A stretch of 59,297 nt of DNA from Propionibacteriaceae bacterium UBA6238 (GCA_002441465.1 DJWE01000056.1:438-59734); one strand, 5' to 3'; shown: positions 32,851 to 44,255, counted from the stretch's first letter. The notes: generated from the letters alone by a model not told the origin. A program made the numbers and translations.

Positions 32851-33544
32851 CCTGGTCAGCATCTTCCCCGACTACTTCGCGCCGCTGCGGTTGTCCTTGG
32901 TCGGCAAGGCCGTCGAGAGCGGCATCGTGAGCATCGGCGTCCACGATCTGCGGGACTGGACGCATGACCGCCACCGCACCGTCGACGACACTCCCTACGG
33001 CGGCGGTGCGGGCATGGTGATGAAGCCCGAGCCCTGGGGTGAGGCCCTGGACGAACTCGTTCCGGTCGATGGCCCGGCCCCGCTGCTGGTCGTGCCTACC
33101 CCTGCGGGAGAGCCGTTCAGCCAATCGCTTGCCCACGATCTCGCCGGACGGGAATGGCTGCTGTTTGCCTGTGGGCGCTACGAAGGCATCGACGCGCGCG
33201 TGGTCGAGCATGCAGCGAGCCGGATGGACGTGCTCGAGGTGAGCCTGGGCGACTACGTGCTGAACGGTGGCGAGGTGGCCGCGCTGGCTATCGCCGAGGC
33301 CGTGGTCCGGTTGCTTCCGGGTGTTCTGGGTAACCCGGAGTCGCTGGTCGAGGAGTCCCACGGCGTCGAGCTGGACGGACTTCTGGAGTACCCGGTGTAC
33401 ACCAAGCCGGCTCTGTGGCGAGGGCTGGAGGTGCCGCCGGTGCTGCTCTCGGGCCATCACGGCCAGGTCGCGGCCTGGCGACTGGAGCAGGCGCGTGCCC
33501 GCACCGCCGAGCGGCGTCCGGACCTTCTCGACGGGCGCAATTAA
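32840..33544 (+). CDS. trmD: tRNA (guanine37-N1)-methyltransferase
   Basis: TrmD methylates G37 of tRNAs next to the anticodon, preventing frameshifts. The 234 residues show MRIDLVSIFPDYFAPL, DDTPYGGGAGMVMKPEP, the SAM trefoil-knot segment CGRYEGIDARV and GDYVLNGGEVAALAI, and GHHGQVAAWRLEQ. It starts within rimM (11-base overlap) and is the last gene of the operon. Full length for the family. Confidence 0.96.
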   Translation: MRIDLVSIFPDYFAPLRLSLVGKAVESGIVSIGVHDLRDWTHDRHRTVDDTPYGGGAGMVMKPEPWGEALDELVPVDGPAPLLVVPTPAGEPFSQSLAHDLAGREWLLFACGRYEGIDARVVEHAASRMDVLEVSLGDYVLNGGEVAALAIAEAVVRLLPGVLGNPESLVEESHGVELDGLLEYPVYTKPALWRGLEVPPVLLSGHHGQVAAWRLEQARARTAERRPDLLDGRN

Positions 33545-33661
33545 GTAACGTTTGGTTTGCCCAAATGCGCTGAATTGCCGTCTCGTCCAGTGCCTGTCCG
33601 AACTCTGAGACCCGCCGTGCCGGAAAAGGGCGCGGTGGCGGATGACCTGGCGGATTCTCAT

Positions 33662-33667
33662 TAGGGT
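33662..33667 (+). promoter_or_regulatory. -10 box of sdhCAB (leaderless)
   Basis: TAGGGT ends 6 bases before GTG 33674 and directly abuts GTG 33668. The 6-base gap matches other genes here and supports GTG 33674 as the start. Confidence 0.5.
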
Positions 33668-33673
33668 GTGTCT

Positions 33674-34389
33674 GTGGCGACAACGACTCTTACCCCTCAT
33701 CAGAGAGCTGTCCGATCAACCGTCGCGCTGAAGGCCTTGATGGCCGTCACCGGGTTGATTCTGATCGCATTCCTGCTGATGCACATGTTCGGCAACCTCA
33801 AGATGTTCATCGGGCCCGAATCCTTCAACCACTACGCAGAGTGGCTGAAGGGTCAGAGCGCCGACGGCGGCATCCTCTACCCAGTCCTGCCCGCAGGCTG
33901 GTTCATCTGGCTCTTCCGGATCGTCCTGCTCGCGGCCGTGGTGCTCCACATGTACTCCGCAATCACGCTGTGGAACCGTGCCCTGGCTGCGAACCCGTCG
34001 AGCTATGAGGCCAAGCGGAAGCTAGCCCAGACCTACTCGGCGCGCACCATGCGGTGGGGTGGCATCATCCTCGCCGGCCTGCTGATCTTCCACTTGCTGC
34101 AGTTCACCGTCCACGCGACCCTGGTCGCCGGTCCGTTCGACGGCAGCCCGTACGACATGGTGGTCGGCGAGTTCAAGATCTGGTGGCTGGTTGCGGTCTA
34201 CGCGATCTGGATGGTCACCGTGTGCATGCACATCCGGCACGGCTTCTGGAGCGCGTTCGCGACCCTGGGCGCCAACACCAGCGCCAAGGCTCGCGCCGTT
34301 CTCAACGGTTGCGCCTGGGCGGTCGCGCTCATCTTGTACATCGGCTTCATGATCATGCCGGTGGCTGTGCTCTTCGGATGGATTGGTGC

Positions 34390-34393
<4 letters not shown>
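33674..34393 (+). CDS. sdhC: Succinate dehydrogenase/fumarate reductase cytochrome b subunit
   Basis: A 239-residue protein with about five transmembrane helices: residues about 18-38, 70-92, 120-140, 165-185 and 210-235. Conserved histidines within helices (LLMHMFGN, VVLHMYSAI, LIFHLLQFTVH, CMHIRHGFW) are the expected ligands for two b hemes. This single large anchor is the SdhC of the menaquinone-linked three-gene complexes. GTG 33674 is chosen from the -10 box spacing. It overlaps sdhA by 4 bases. Confidence 0.93.
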
Positions 34394-36416
<2,023 letters not shown>

Positions 36417-36420
<4 letters not shown>

Positions 36421-37178
36421 ACGTCACCTTGCGCGTCTGGCGCCAAGCGAACGCCCAATCCGAGGGGCGCATGGTCACCTACCAGGTGCAGGACGTCTCT
36501 CCGGACATGTCGTTCCTGGAGATGCTCGACCTGCTCAACGAGGACCTCACCGTCAAGGGCGAGGAACCGGTGGCCTTCGACCACGACTGCCGTGAGGGCA
36601 TCTGCGGCATGTGTGGCGTGGTGATCAACGGCACCGCCCACGGACGCGGCAGCTCCCCGGTGCCGACCACCACTTGTCAGCTGCACATGCGCTCGTTCGA
36701 GGACGGCGCGGTGATCGACGTCGAGCCGTGGCGGGCGGGCCCGTTCCCGGTGATCAAGGACCTGGTCGTCGACCGGTCCGCGTTCGACCGGATCATCCAG
36801 GCCGGTGGCTACGTGTCGGTGAACACCGGCTCTGCTCCGGACGCCCACGCCAACGCGGTCGGCAAGCAGAAGGCCGATCGGGCCTTCGACGCGGCCACCT
36901 GCATCGGTTGCGGCGCCTGCGTCGCAGCCTGCCCGAACTCGTCGGGAATGCTGTTCACCGCCGCGAAGATCACCCACCTCGCGATGCTCCCGCAGGGCCA
37001 GCCGGAGCGTCATCTGCGGGTGAAGAAGATGCTCGCTCAGCACGACGCCGAGGGCTTCGGCGGCTGCACGAACATCGGCGAGTGCGCGGAGGTCTGCCCC
37101 AAGCAGATCCCGTTCGACACGATCAGCCAGCTCAACCGCGATCTGATCGCCTCGTTGTTCAAGCGAGACGGCAAGTAA
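36417..37178 (+). CDS. sdhB: Succinate dehydrogenase/fumarate reductase iron-sulfur subunit
   Basis: The 253-residue electron-transfer subunit has a [2Fe-2S] site (CREGICGMCG with a later CQLHM), and ferredoxin-like clusters CIGCGACVAACP and CTNIGECAEVCPKQIP. It links the flavin of SdhA to the hemes of SdhC. GTG 36417 overlaps the sdhA stop (GTGA). A strong terminator lies 11 bases after the stop. Confidence 0.95.
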
Positions 37179-37188
37179 ACCTCGCAAC

Positions 37189-37222
37189 GAACGGGCTCCG
37201 GAGGTCGCTCCGGGGCCCGTTC
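37189..37222 (+). terminator. sdhB terminator
   Basis: A 15-bp stem GAACGGGCTCCGGAG / CTCCGGGGCCCGTTC with one G-U pair and the loop GTCG, followed by TGCGTTCCGTT. Confidence 0.85.
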
Positions 37223-37263
37223 TGCGTTCCGTTCCACGCCCACGGGTAGGCCACTGGCTTCGA

Positions 37264-37294
37264 TTAACGGGACGCGGTGCCGGTATGGCAGACT
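37264..37294 (+). promoter_or_regulatory. Putative rplS promoter
   Basis: TTAACG (37264-37269) and CAGACT (37289-37294, preceded by TATGG) are 19 bases apart. Layout resembles the rpsP promoter (CTGG before the -10, 19-base spacing). The leader would be about 100 nt. Confidence 0.4.
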
Positions 37295-37321
37295 TGTTGA
37301 TCGTTGTGCCGCGAGCGCTCC

Positions 37322-37383
37322 TGCCACAGGGGGAAGGCGCTGGCGGATCGAGTGAACCACACGAGACGAAGTGACCTGTGGCA
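37322..37383 (+). promoter_or_regulatory. Long-range stem in the rplS leader
   Basis: TGCCACAGG (37322-37330) and CCTGTGGCA (37375-37383) are exact 9-bp complements 44 bases apart, the second ending 16 bases before the rplS start codon. Such a closed leader could be an L19 autoregulatory element or simply a folded 5' end. Confidence 0.4.
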
Positions 37384-37399
37384 CTGGCGAGGACATCGG

Positions 37400-37750
37400 A
37401 TGAACCAGCTGGTTGAAGAGATCGGCAAGGCTGCGCTGCGCGACGACGTGCCGGAGTTCCGGCCCGGCGATCAGGTGAAGGTGCACGTGCGGGTGATCGA
37501 GGGCAACCGCTCCCGAATCCAGGTCTTCGCCGGCGCCGTGATCGCTCGCACCGGCTCGGGCATCGCCGAAGCTTTCACCGTCCGCAAGGTGAGCTTCGGC
37601 ACCGGCGTGGAGCGCACGTTCCCGCTGCACAGCCCGATCATCGAGAAGATCGAGGTTGAGCGGCTGGGCGATGTGCGACGCGCCAAGCTGTACTACCTCC
37701 GCGGTTTGCGTGGCAAGGCTGCGAAGATCAAGGAGAAGCGCGACCGCTGA
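37400..37750 (+). CDS. rplS: 50S ribosomal protein L19
   Basis: The 116-residue protein begins MNQLVEEIGKAALRDDVPEF and carries FRPGDQVKVHVRVIEGNRSRIQVFAGAVI and TGVERTFPLHSPIIEKIEV, the L19 signature, with a basic C-terminus. ATG 37400 has AGGA about 7 bases upstream. It is separated from the trmD operon by sdhCAB, whereas in many bacteria rplS follows trmD directly. Confidence 0.96.
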   Translation: MNQLVEEIGKAALRDDVPEFRPGDQVKVHVRVIEGNRSRIQVFAGAVIARTGSGIAEAFTVRKVSFGTGVERTFPLHSPIIEKIEVERLGDVRRAKLYYLRGLRGKAAKIKEKRDR

Positions 37751-37809
37751 GACGCTGGGCGTCCTGCAGTGGCCGTAGTGTGGTCGGGGACGTCTAGAGA
37801 GAGGTTGCG

Positions 37810-38583
37810 GTGAGCGCATCCGCACAGAGCGGTGGTGGCCGTCACGAGACGTGGTGGGCTGCCCTCAGTTGGTTGCGTGAGATCGCGATCGTAGTGGTCG
37901 GGGCGCTGATCGCCTCCACCCTGTTGCGGCTGTTCGTCGCTCAGATGTTCGTCATCCCGTCCGGGTCCATGGAGAACACTCTCTTGATCCATGACCGGGT
38001 CGCCGTCCAGAAGATCGTCGGCTTCCAGCGAGGCGACATCATCGTTTTCCGGGACACCGAGGGCTGGCTGGCCCCGGCGAAGGTTGAGGACGACCCGCTG
38101 AAGAAGGCACTGATCTTCGTGGGACTGGCCCCCGATGAGAGCTCCAATCACTTGATCAAGCGCGTGATCGGGGTTGCGGGTGACCATGTCACCTGTTGTG
38201 ACGCCAGGGGCCGGGTAACGGTGAACGGGACGGCTCTCAACGAAGGCGACTACCTCTACGCCGATCCGACCACCGGACGCCAGGTGGAGCCCTCGTCGGT
38301 CGCCTTCGACGTGGTGGTCCCTGTCGGCACCGTGTTCGTGATGGGTGATCACCGCAATGATTCCGCGGACTCCCGCTGCCACCTCAACGACGACACCAAT
38401 GGGGCACCCCCTGGGTCGAGAGCGTTCATTCCGGTGGGGAACATCGTGGGCACCGCCGTCGCCGTGGTCTACCCGTTCGACCGATTCCACGGGATCAGCC
38501 GGCCACGAACGTTCGAGAACATACCCGCCGGGGGCGTGCCGCCGTCCGCCCCGGTCTTGACCGGGCCGAAGGTCGTGTGTTGA
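37810..38583 (+). CDS. lepB: Signal peptidase I
   Basis: Membrane serine protease that removes Sec and Tat signal peptides. The 257-residue protein has one transmembrane segment at about residues 24-44 and then the catalytic motif IPSGSMENTL with Ser53, and the general base Lys117 in LIKRVIGVAGDH. VFVMGDHRNDSADSR is box E. GTG 37810 has GAGAGAGG upstream. It is followed after 4 bases by rnhB, an order conserved in actinobacteria. Confidence 0.95.
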   Translation: MSASAQSGGGRHETWWAALSWLREIAIVVVGALIASTLLRLFVAQMFVIPSGSMENTLLIHDRVAVQKIVGFQRGDIIVFRDTEGWLAPAKVEDDPLKKALIFVGLAPDESSNHLIKRVIGVAGDHVTCCDARGRVTVNGTALNEGDYLYADPTTGRQVEPSSVAFDVVVPVGTVFVMGDHRNDSADSRCHLNDDTNGAPPGSRAFIPVGNIVGTAVAVVYPFDRFHGISRPRTFENIPAGGVPPSAPVLTGPKVVC

Positions 38584-38587
38584 TCCC

Positions 38588-39235
38588 GTGGCGGTCGTGG
38601 TGCGCCGGGACGCCGGTATCTATGCCTACGAGGCCTCACTGCGGCGAGCCGGCTTCGAGCTGATCGCCGGAGCGGACGAGGCGGGCCGCGGTGCTTGCGC
38701 GGGTCCGTTGGTGGCCGGCGCGGTGATCCTGCGACCGGGCCGTGCCGGAGAGATCCCCGGGCTCGCCGACTCCAAGTTGCTCACCCCCGCGGCCAGGGAG
38801 CGGGTCTACGCCGAGATTCTGGATCGAGCGCTGGCGTGGTCGGTGGTCAGCGTTGAGGCCGACGAGTGTGACTCCCTGGGCATGCATCAGGCCGATCTGG
38901 CTGCGTTGCGTCGGGCGCTGTTACGGCTGCGTCCCCAGGCCTCCTTCGCGCTGACCGACGGATTCAGCGTGGACGGGTTGGGCATGCCCAACCTGGCGAT
39001 CTGGAAGGGCGACCGGGTGGCGGCATGCGTGGCAGCGGCGTCCGTGGTGGCCAAGGTGACCCGAGACCGAATCATGGTTGACTGGCACGCCGCGTTGCCC
39101 GACTACGCCTTCGACATCCACAAGGGGTATTGCACGCCGCTGCATCAACAGCGGCTGGACGAGCACGGGCCCAGCGGTATCCACCGGATGTGCTTCGACA
39201 ACGTTCGGCGAGCGATTAAGGTGAACTCGTTATGA
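38588..39235 (+). CDS. rnhB: Ribonuclease HII
   Basis: RNase HII cuts RNA in RNA-DNA hybrids and removes single ribonucleotides from DNA. The 215 residues contain GADEAGRGACAGPLVAGAV with Asp30 and Glu31, DSKLLTPAARE, ASVVAKVTRDRIM and HKGYCTPLHQ. GTG 38588 lies 4 bases after lepB. Its stop overlaps the DUF2469 start by 4 bases. Confidence 0.95.
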   Translation: MAVVVRRDAGIYAYEASLRRAGFELIAGADEAGRGACAGPLVAGAVILRPGRAGEIPGLADSKLLTPAARERVYAEILDRALAWSVVSVEADECDSLGMHQADLAALRRALLRLRPQASFALTDGFSVDGLGMPNLAIWKGDRVAACVAAASVVAKVTRDRIMVDWHAALPDYAFDIHKGYCTPLHQQRLDEHGPSGIHRMCFDNVRRAIKVNSL

Positions 39236-39543
39236 GCGCAGAGGACCTTGAGCAGTACGAATCCGAACTCGAACTGCAGCTGTACAAGGAGTACAAGGAC
39301 GTGGTCGGCATCTTCACCTATGCCGTGGAGACCGAGCGTCGGTTCTACCTGTGCAACGCGGTCGACCTGAAGGTGCGCACCGAGGGCGGTGACGTCTACT
39401 ACGAGGTCTCCATGGGCGACGCGTGGGTCTGGGACATGTACCGGCCGGCACGCTTCGTGAAGAGTGCGAAGGTGCTCACGTTCCGTGACGTTTCGATCGA
39501 GGAGATCGCCCACAGCGAGCTGAAGGTTCCCGACAACCTCTGA
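39232..39543 (+). CDS. DUF2469 conserved actinobacterial protein
   Basis: The 103-residue acidic protein (MSAEDLEQYESELELQLYKEYKDVV...FTYAVETERRFYLCNAVDL) belongs to DUF2469, a family nearly confined to actinobacteria and usually found between rnhB and yraN. Its function is unknown; the constant neighbourhood hints at nucleic-acid metabolism. It starts with ATG overlapping rnhB. Confidence 0.93.
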   Translation: MSAEDLEQYESELELQLYKEYKDVVGIFTYAVETERRFYLCNAVDLKVRTEGGDVYYEVSMGDAWVWDMYRPARFVKSAKVLTFRDVSIEEIAHSELKVPDNL

Positions 39544-39691
39544 GCCCGCTGCGGGCATTCGGGGATCACACCCCGGCGTGAGGTAGGTTGCGGCGCGGTT
39601 CTCCACAGGCTCTGACTTGTCCACAGCGAGCCATAGATCCTGACCACCTGGCAGTCCCGGTGCCGATAGTGCATGCCGGGAGGTGGTCACA

Positions 39692-40057
39692 GTGGGCAGA
39701 ACCGAGGTCTGGCACGTTGGCGAGGACCTGGCGGCAGCACACCTGGAGCGGCTCGGCTGGCGGATCCTGGACCGCAACTGGCGGTGCCCGGTGGGAGAGC
39801 TCGACATCGTTGCGTTGGAGCCGGGTCCGGATCCAGTGGTGGTGTTCTGCGAGGTGAAATGCCGCAGCGGCCTGGGCTTCGGGGCGCCGCTGGAGGGCAT
39901 CACGGCCAAAAAGGTCGCCAAGCTCCGCGAGGTGGCGCTGCACTGGCTGCGCGCCCAGCCCGTCCCGGTGCCCCACGTCCGGTTTGATGGCGTGGGCGTG
40001 TTACTGGCCCGCAACGCCGCTCCGGTGATCACCCACGTGCCCGGAATCGGCCGATGA
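39692..40057 (+). CDS. UPF0102 / YraN-family putative endonuclease
   Basis: A 121-residue protein with a restriction-endonuclease-like core: GELDIVALEPG carries the Asp, and VVFCEVKCRS the ExK motif, after the GEDLAAAHLERLGW helix. YraN proteins are predicted Holliday-junction-resolvase-like nucleases; activity is not demonstrated. GTG 39692 is preferred to GTG 39683 because GGGAGG (39678-39683) is then at good spacing. A -10 box GATAGT (39665-39670) lies just upstream. It overlaps comM by 4 bases. Confidence 0.88.
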   Translation: MGRTEVWHVGEDLAAAHLERLGWRILDRNWRCPVGELDIVALEPGPDPVVVFCEVKCRSGLGFGAPLEGITAKKVAKLREVALHWLRAQPVPVPHVRFDGVGVLLARNAAPVITHVPGIGR

Positions 40058-41583
40058 GCCAGGCACGGGCGTGGTCGGTCGCTTTGGTCGGCATCGAGGG
40101 GACGATGGTGGAGGTCGAGGCGGCGATCAGCAGTGGACTGCCGCGCACCACGATGGTGGGCCTGCCGGACGCGGCGCTGTACGAAGCGCGTGATCGTTGT
40201 CGGGCAGCGATGGCCTCGGGCGGTTTCGGTTGGCCGTCCGACCCGGTGACGATCAACCTGTCCCCGGCGACGCTGCCGAAGGCGGGGTCTCACTACGATC
40301 TGGCGATCGCAGCCGCGGTCGCGGCTGCCGGTCGCAAGTTCGACCCGCAGGCACTCGAAGGGCTGGCTCTTTTCGGCGAGCTGGGTCTTGATGGTCGGGT
40401 GCGGGCGGTACGTGGTTTGCTGCCCGCTTTGCTGACCGCGTCGGGTCAGGGGTTCACCAGGGTGGTGGTTCCGGTCGCGCAGGTGCGCGAGGCGTCCCTT
40501 GTGGCCGGATTGTCGATCGCCGGGGCTGCCGATCTCTCGGATCTGTTCGACGTGCTCACCGGTGGTCCTGGGGCAACGCAGGTGCCGTGCGTTGAGGAAC
40601 CGGCGGCGCCGCACCCGCTGCTCGACCTCGCCGACGTCGCCGGTCAGGCGGAGGCGAGATGGGCCCTTGAGGTCGCTGCGGCGGGCCGTCACCACTTGTA
40701 CCTGCACGGGCCGCCGGGTGTGGGCAAGACCCTCCTTGCCGAACGGCTGCCGGGTCTGCTGCCCGATTTGGAGGTGGGCGAAGCGCTCGAGGTCTCGGCG
40801 GTGCACTCGTTGGCGGGCGTCAACCTCGATGGCGGGCTGATCGAGCGGCCGCCGTACTCCGATCCGCATCATTCCGCGTCGGTAGCGAGCCTGGTTGGAG
40901 GCGGAGCCCGGATTGCTGCGCCCGGGGCGGTGTCTCGTGCGCACAGAGGCGTGCTGTTTCTTGACGAGGCGCCGGAGTTCAGCCCACGGGCGATGGAAGC
41001 GCTGCGGGTGCCGCTCGAGTCGGGCCGGATCGTGCTCGCCCGCGCGGTCGCGACGGCGACTTATCCGGCCAGCTTCCAGCTAGTGCTCGCCGCCAACCCG
41101 TGCCCGTGCGGGATGGCTGGCACGCCCGGCGGTAACTGTCGGTGTCCGCCGATGGTGGTGCGCAGGTACGCGTCCAGGGTGTCGGGGCCGATCCTGGACC
41201 GGATCGACATCCACCAGGAACTCAGACCGATGCGTGCCGCGTTCCTTGAGCGGCGCTACGAGCCGGGGGAGAGCTCGCAGGTGGTGGCGGAACGGGTGCG
41301 GGCTGCGCGCGAGCGGCAACGAAAGCGACTCGAGCCGATCGGATGGCGCACCAACGGGGAGGTGCCCGGCCCCGCGCTGCGCAAGCGGTTGTCCTTGCCG
41401 GAGGGTTCGGAACTGCTGGACGTGGCGGTGGCTCGCGGTCGGCTGTCGGCCCGCGGGGTCGACAAGGTACTGCGACTCGCGTGGACGATCGCAGACCTTT
41501 CCGGCGCTGGCCGGCCCAGTCGGGAGCACCTGCACACGGCGTTGGCGATGCGGCGGGGCGAGAACGGAACGGAGGCGGCGTGA
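40054..41583 (+). CDS. comM: ComM/YifB-family Mg-chelatase-like AAA+ ATPase
   Basis: ComM is a hexameric helicase that promotes branch migration during natural transformation. The 509 residues have an N-terminal Lon-like domain (VEVEAAISSGLPRTTMVGLPD), Walker A GPPGVGKT near residue 220, Walker B VLFLDEAPEFS, a zinc-like CPCGMAGTPGGNCRC segment and a C-terminal helical domain. It lies between yraN and dprA, overlapping both, so the three are one transcription and translation unit with a DNA-uptake/recombination theme. Confidence 0.94.
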   Translation: MSQARAWSVALVGIEGTMVEVEAAISSGLPRTTMVGLPDAALYEARDRCRAAMASGGFGWPSDPVTINLSPATLPKAGSHYDLAIAAAVAAAGRKFDPQALEGLALFGELGLDGRVRAVRGLLPALLTASGQGFTRVVVPVAQVREASLVAGLSIAGAADLSDLFDVLTGGPGATQVPCVEEPAAPHPLLDLADVAGQAEARWALEVAAAGRHHLYLHGPPGVGKTLLAERLPGLLPDLEVGEALEVSAVHSLAGVNLDGGLIERPPYSDPHHSASVASLVGGGARIAAPGAVSRAHRGVLFLDEAPEFSPRAMEALRVPLESGRIVLARAVATATYPASFQLVLAANPCPCGMAGTPGGNCRCPPMVVRRYASRVSGPILDRIDIHQELRPMRAAFLERRYEPGESSQVVAERVRAARERQRKRLEPIGWRTNGEVPGPALRKRLSLPEGSELLDVAVARGRLSARGVDKVLRLAWTIADLSGAGRPSREHLHTALAMRRGENGTEAA

Positions 41584-42707
41584 TGGACGAGCGGGCGGCG
41601 CGGATGTGCCTCGCGGCGGTGATCGAACCCGGACACCCGGTGCTGGCAGACGCGGTGGCGGATTTCGGGGCGGAGGGGGTGTGGGCTGGGCTGCTCGGCG
41701 CCGACGGGGATCTGCCCATCGCCGAACGGGCGCGCCGACTGCGTCCGGGTGAGTTGGCGGCCCGCACGAAGGCGGAGCGGTTGCGGTTCCTCATTCCGGG
41801 GGATCCCGACTGGCCGATCCGCCTGGCCGACCTCGCCGGGTGCGAGTCGGTGAACGGCCTGTCCGGGGAGCCGTTGGGGCTATGGGCGGCAGGTGCGGGC
41901 GATCTGGGTGCGCTGACGGCCGGCGCGGTGGCGATGGTCGGCTCCCGGGCGTCCACGGCGTACGGTGACTCGGTCGCGGCCGATCTGGCCGCCGAACTGT
42001 CCGATGCCGGACGTTGTGTCGTGTCCGGTGGCGCCTACGGGATTGATGCCGCCGCCCACCGGGGCTGTCTCGCGGGGCGCACCCCCTCGCTGTGTGTGCT
42101 CGCCGGGGGACTCGATCAGCCCTACCCCGCCGGTCATCGCGCACTATTCGACCGGATCGCCGAGCGAGGGGTGATACTCAGTGAGCTGCCGCCCGGCGAG
42201 CATCCCACCCGGGTACGGTTCCTTGCCAGGAATCGACTGATCGCTGCGCTTGCCCCCGGGACTGTGCTCGTTGAAGCAGCGGCACGGTCGGGCGCACGGA
42301 ACACCGTTACCTGGGCGAACGTCCTGAGTCGGGTGGTGATGGCGGTACCCGGTCCGGTGACGAGCGCGACGTCGGTCACTCCGCATCGCCTTATCCGCGG
42401 GGCCGAAGCGGTACTGGTCACCGGTGCGGCCGATGTGCTGGAGCTGTTGTCTCCGCTGGGTCGGGCAAGTCCGCGGGCACCGGGCGAACACCGGGCCACG
42501 GACGAGTTGACGCCCGACGAGCTGCGGGTGTTCGAGTCGGTGCCCGGTCGGGGCAGCATTCCCACCGGTGACCTGGCAGCGAGGGCAGGGCTGACAGTTC
42601 CTCGTAGCCTGGCCCTGCTCGACCAACTGGTCGAGCGCGGCTTCCTCGCCCAGACTCCACTCGGGGAGTGGCAGCTTCCACCGAGAATCGCTCGGCGTGG
42701 TGGGTAG
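41583..42707 (+). CDS. dprA: DNA-processing protein DprA
   Basis: DprA loads RecA onto incoming single-stranded DNA in transformation. The 374-residue protein has a SAM-like N-terminal region, the Rossmann-like core with AMVGSRAST, VVSGGAYGIDAAAHRG and NRLIAALAPGTVLVEAAARSG, and a C-terminal winged helix (IPTGDLAARAGLTVPRSLALLDQL). ATG 41583 shares one base with the comM stop (TGATG). No other competence genes are present, so competence itself is not shown. Confidence 0.95.
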   Translation: MDERAARMCLAAVIEPGHPVLADAVADFGAEGVWAGLLGADGDLPIAERARRLRPGELAARTKAERLRFLIPGDPDWPIRLADLAGCESVNGLSGEPLGLWAAGAGDLGALTAGAVAMVGSRASTAYGDSVAADLAAELSDAGRCVVSGGAYGIDAAAHRGCLAGRTPSLCVLAGGLDQPYPAGHRALFDRIAERGVILSELPPGEHPTRVRFLARNRLIAALAPGTVLVEAAARSGARNTVTWANVLSRVVMAVPGPVTSATSVTPHRLIRGAEAVLVTGAADVLELLSPLGRASPRAPGEHRATDELTPDELRVFESVPGRGSIPTGDLAARAGLTVPRSLALLDQLVERGFLAQTPLGEWQLPPRIARRGG

Positions 42708-42763
42708 CCCTACTGCGGGAGCGCGTAGCCTCGGGGTCCCGATCGGGTGAGGGTCGGAGCCGT

Positions 42764-44161
42764 TCAGCGTGTCCGATAGGCCTCCAGGAGCCGCAGCCAG
42801 ACCTCGCTCGCGGTGGGATAGGACGGTACGGCGTGCCAGAGCTGGTCCGCGGTTAGGCGGGCGACGATGGCGACCGTGGCGGCGTGGATCAACTCGGCGA
42901 CCTCGGGTCCGGCGAACGTTGCTCCGACCAGACGTCCGGAGCCCGCTTCGAACACGAGCTTGGCCGTGCCCGCGGCATCATCGCGCAACAGCCCGAACCC
43001 GGAGGCGCTGGTGAGCGGCACCTCGACGCATTCCACGCTCAGATCAGCGGCGACGGCATCGGCCTCGGAGAAGCCCGCCGTGGCCACCTGCGGATCGGTG
43101 AACACTACCTGCGGCACGGGTACTGCGACGGGCACCTGAGGATCGGGACGACCCTCGGCGCGGGACGCGATCCGATCCCCGACCAGCCGGGCGACGTACT
43201 TGCCCCAGTGGGTGAGCGGAGCGTCACCGCTGGCGTCCCCGACCGCGTACAGCCAATCCGGCCGCTGGTCGGCGCGGGCGAAGAGCTCAGGGGTCAGCCC
43301 GATTGTCTCCAGCCCCAGCTCGCTCGTGGCGGGGTGCCTGCCAGTGGCGACAAGTACCTCGGCGAAGTCGTGGATTCGTCCGTCGACCTCGAGATGCACC
43401 GTCCCGCCGTGCACACGGCCCAGGCCGGTGTCGGACGCGTCCGGCCGAGTGGCTGATCCCACTCGCGCGCCCAGCTGCACGTCCACTCCACTGCGACGCA
43501 GTCCGTCGGTGACCAGGGCCGAGGCGAATGGTTCGAAGCGACGCAGCACGCGATCACCGCGGACGAGCAGAGTGACCCGCGCGCCGAGGGCGGACAGCCA
43601 GGCGCAAGCCTCGACCGCCACGACCCCGCCTCCGACGACTGCGATCGACTCAGGGACCTCCACAATGCCGGTGGCGTCCCGCGACGTCCACGGGTGCACC
43701 TCTGCGAACGCTGCCGGGACAATCGGCACGCTGCCGGTGGCGATCACCACGGCGTGGCGCGCTTCGACTTCTCGTTCTCCGTCAGGCCCAACCACCCGGA
43801 TCCGGCGTTCACCGACCAGCCGCGCGGTCCCACGGGCGACGTCGATGCCGGCGCTCTCGGCCCACGCGGCCTGTCCGGAATCGTCGTAGCCGGACACCCA
43901 GCTGTCCCTGCGCGCCAGCAGAGCGGGAATGTCGAGGGGAATGGTGTCGGGCAACCCCGCCAAATGCTCGGCGGCAGCCTTCACATCGAGGGGCCGCAGC
44001 AGTGCCTTGCTGGGCATACACGCGTAGTACGAGCACTCACCCCCGATGAGTTCGCGCTCGACCAGCAATGCGGTCCGTTGCGACCCCCGGATCGCGTAGT
44101 CGGCCACGTTCTCGCCGGCCGGTCCTGCACCGATCACCACCACGTCATAGGTCTGTGTCAT
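42764..44161 (-). CDS. Flavin-dependent disulfide oxidoreductase (mercuric reductase/lipoamide dehydrogenase-like)
   Basis: The 465-residue protein has an FAD-binding N-terminus (YDVVVIGAGPAGENVA), a redox-active pair Cys43-x4-Cys48 in GGECSYYACMPSK, an NAD(P) loop VVGGGVVAVEACAWLSALG and a dimer domain with VVFTDPQVATAGFSE. The C-terminal His-x-His-Pro motif of true lipoamide dehydrogenase is replaced by VPSYPTASEVW, and no mercury-binding Cys tail exists, so the substrate is open. ATG 44161 is preferred; CAGACT 6 bases upstream (minus 44173-44168) is a possible -10. Divergent from the DUF4349 lipoprotein. Confidence 0.87.
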   Translation of the reverse strand: MTQTYDVVVIGAGPAGENVADYAIRGSQRTALLVERELIGGECSYYACMPSKALLRPLDVKAAAEHLAGLPDTIPLDIPALLARRDSWVSGYDDSGQAAWAESAGIDVARGTARLVGERRIRVVGPDGEREVEARHAVVIATGSVPIVPAAFAEVHPWTSRDATGIVEVPESIAVVGGGVVAVEACAWLSALGARVTLLVRGDRVLRRFEPFASALVTDGLRRSGVDVQLGARVGSATRPDASDTGLGRVHGGTVHLEVDGRIHDFAEVLVATGRHPATSELGLETIGLTPELFARADQRPDWLYAVGDASGDAPLTHWGKYVARLVGDRIASRAEGRPDPQVPVAVPVPQVVFTDPQVATAGFSEADAVAADLSVECVEVPLTSASGFGLLRDDAAGTAKLVFEAGSGRLVGATFAGPEVAELIHAATVAIVARLTADQLWHAVPSYPTASEVWLRLLEAYRTR

Positions 44162-44255
44162 CCACCCAGTCTGGAGCAGGTCACGATTCGGCAACAGTTC
44201 GTCTCCTGCGTACGTTTCGCGCAACGAAGACACCAGCGGACGGCGTGCAGACCGT

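Noticed and set aside
38588..42707. Possible complete natural-competence locus (comM, dprA)
   Set aside because: Both genes are conserved housekeeping neighbours of rnhB/yraN in actinobacteria; no comEA, comEC or pilus genes are present, so a competence system cannot be claimed.
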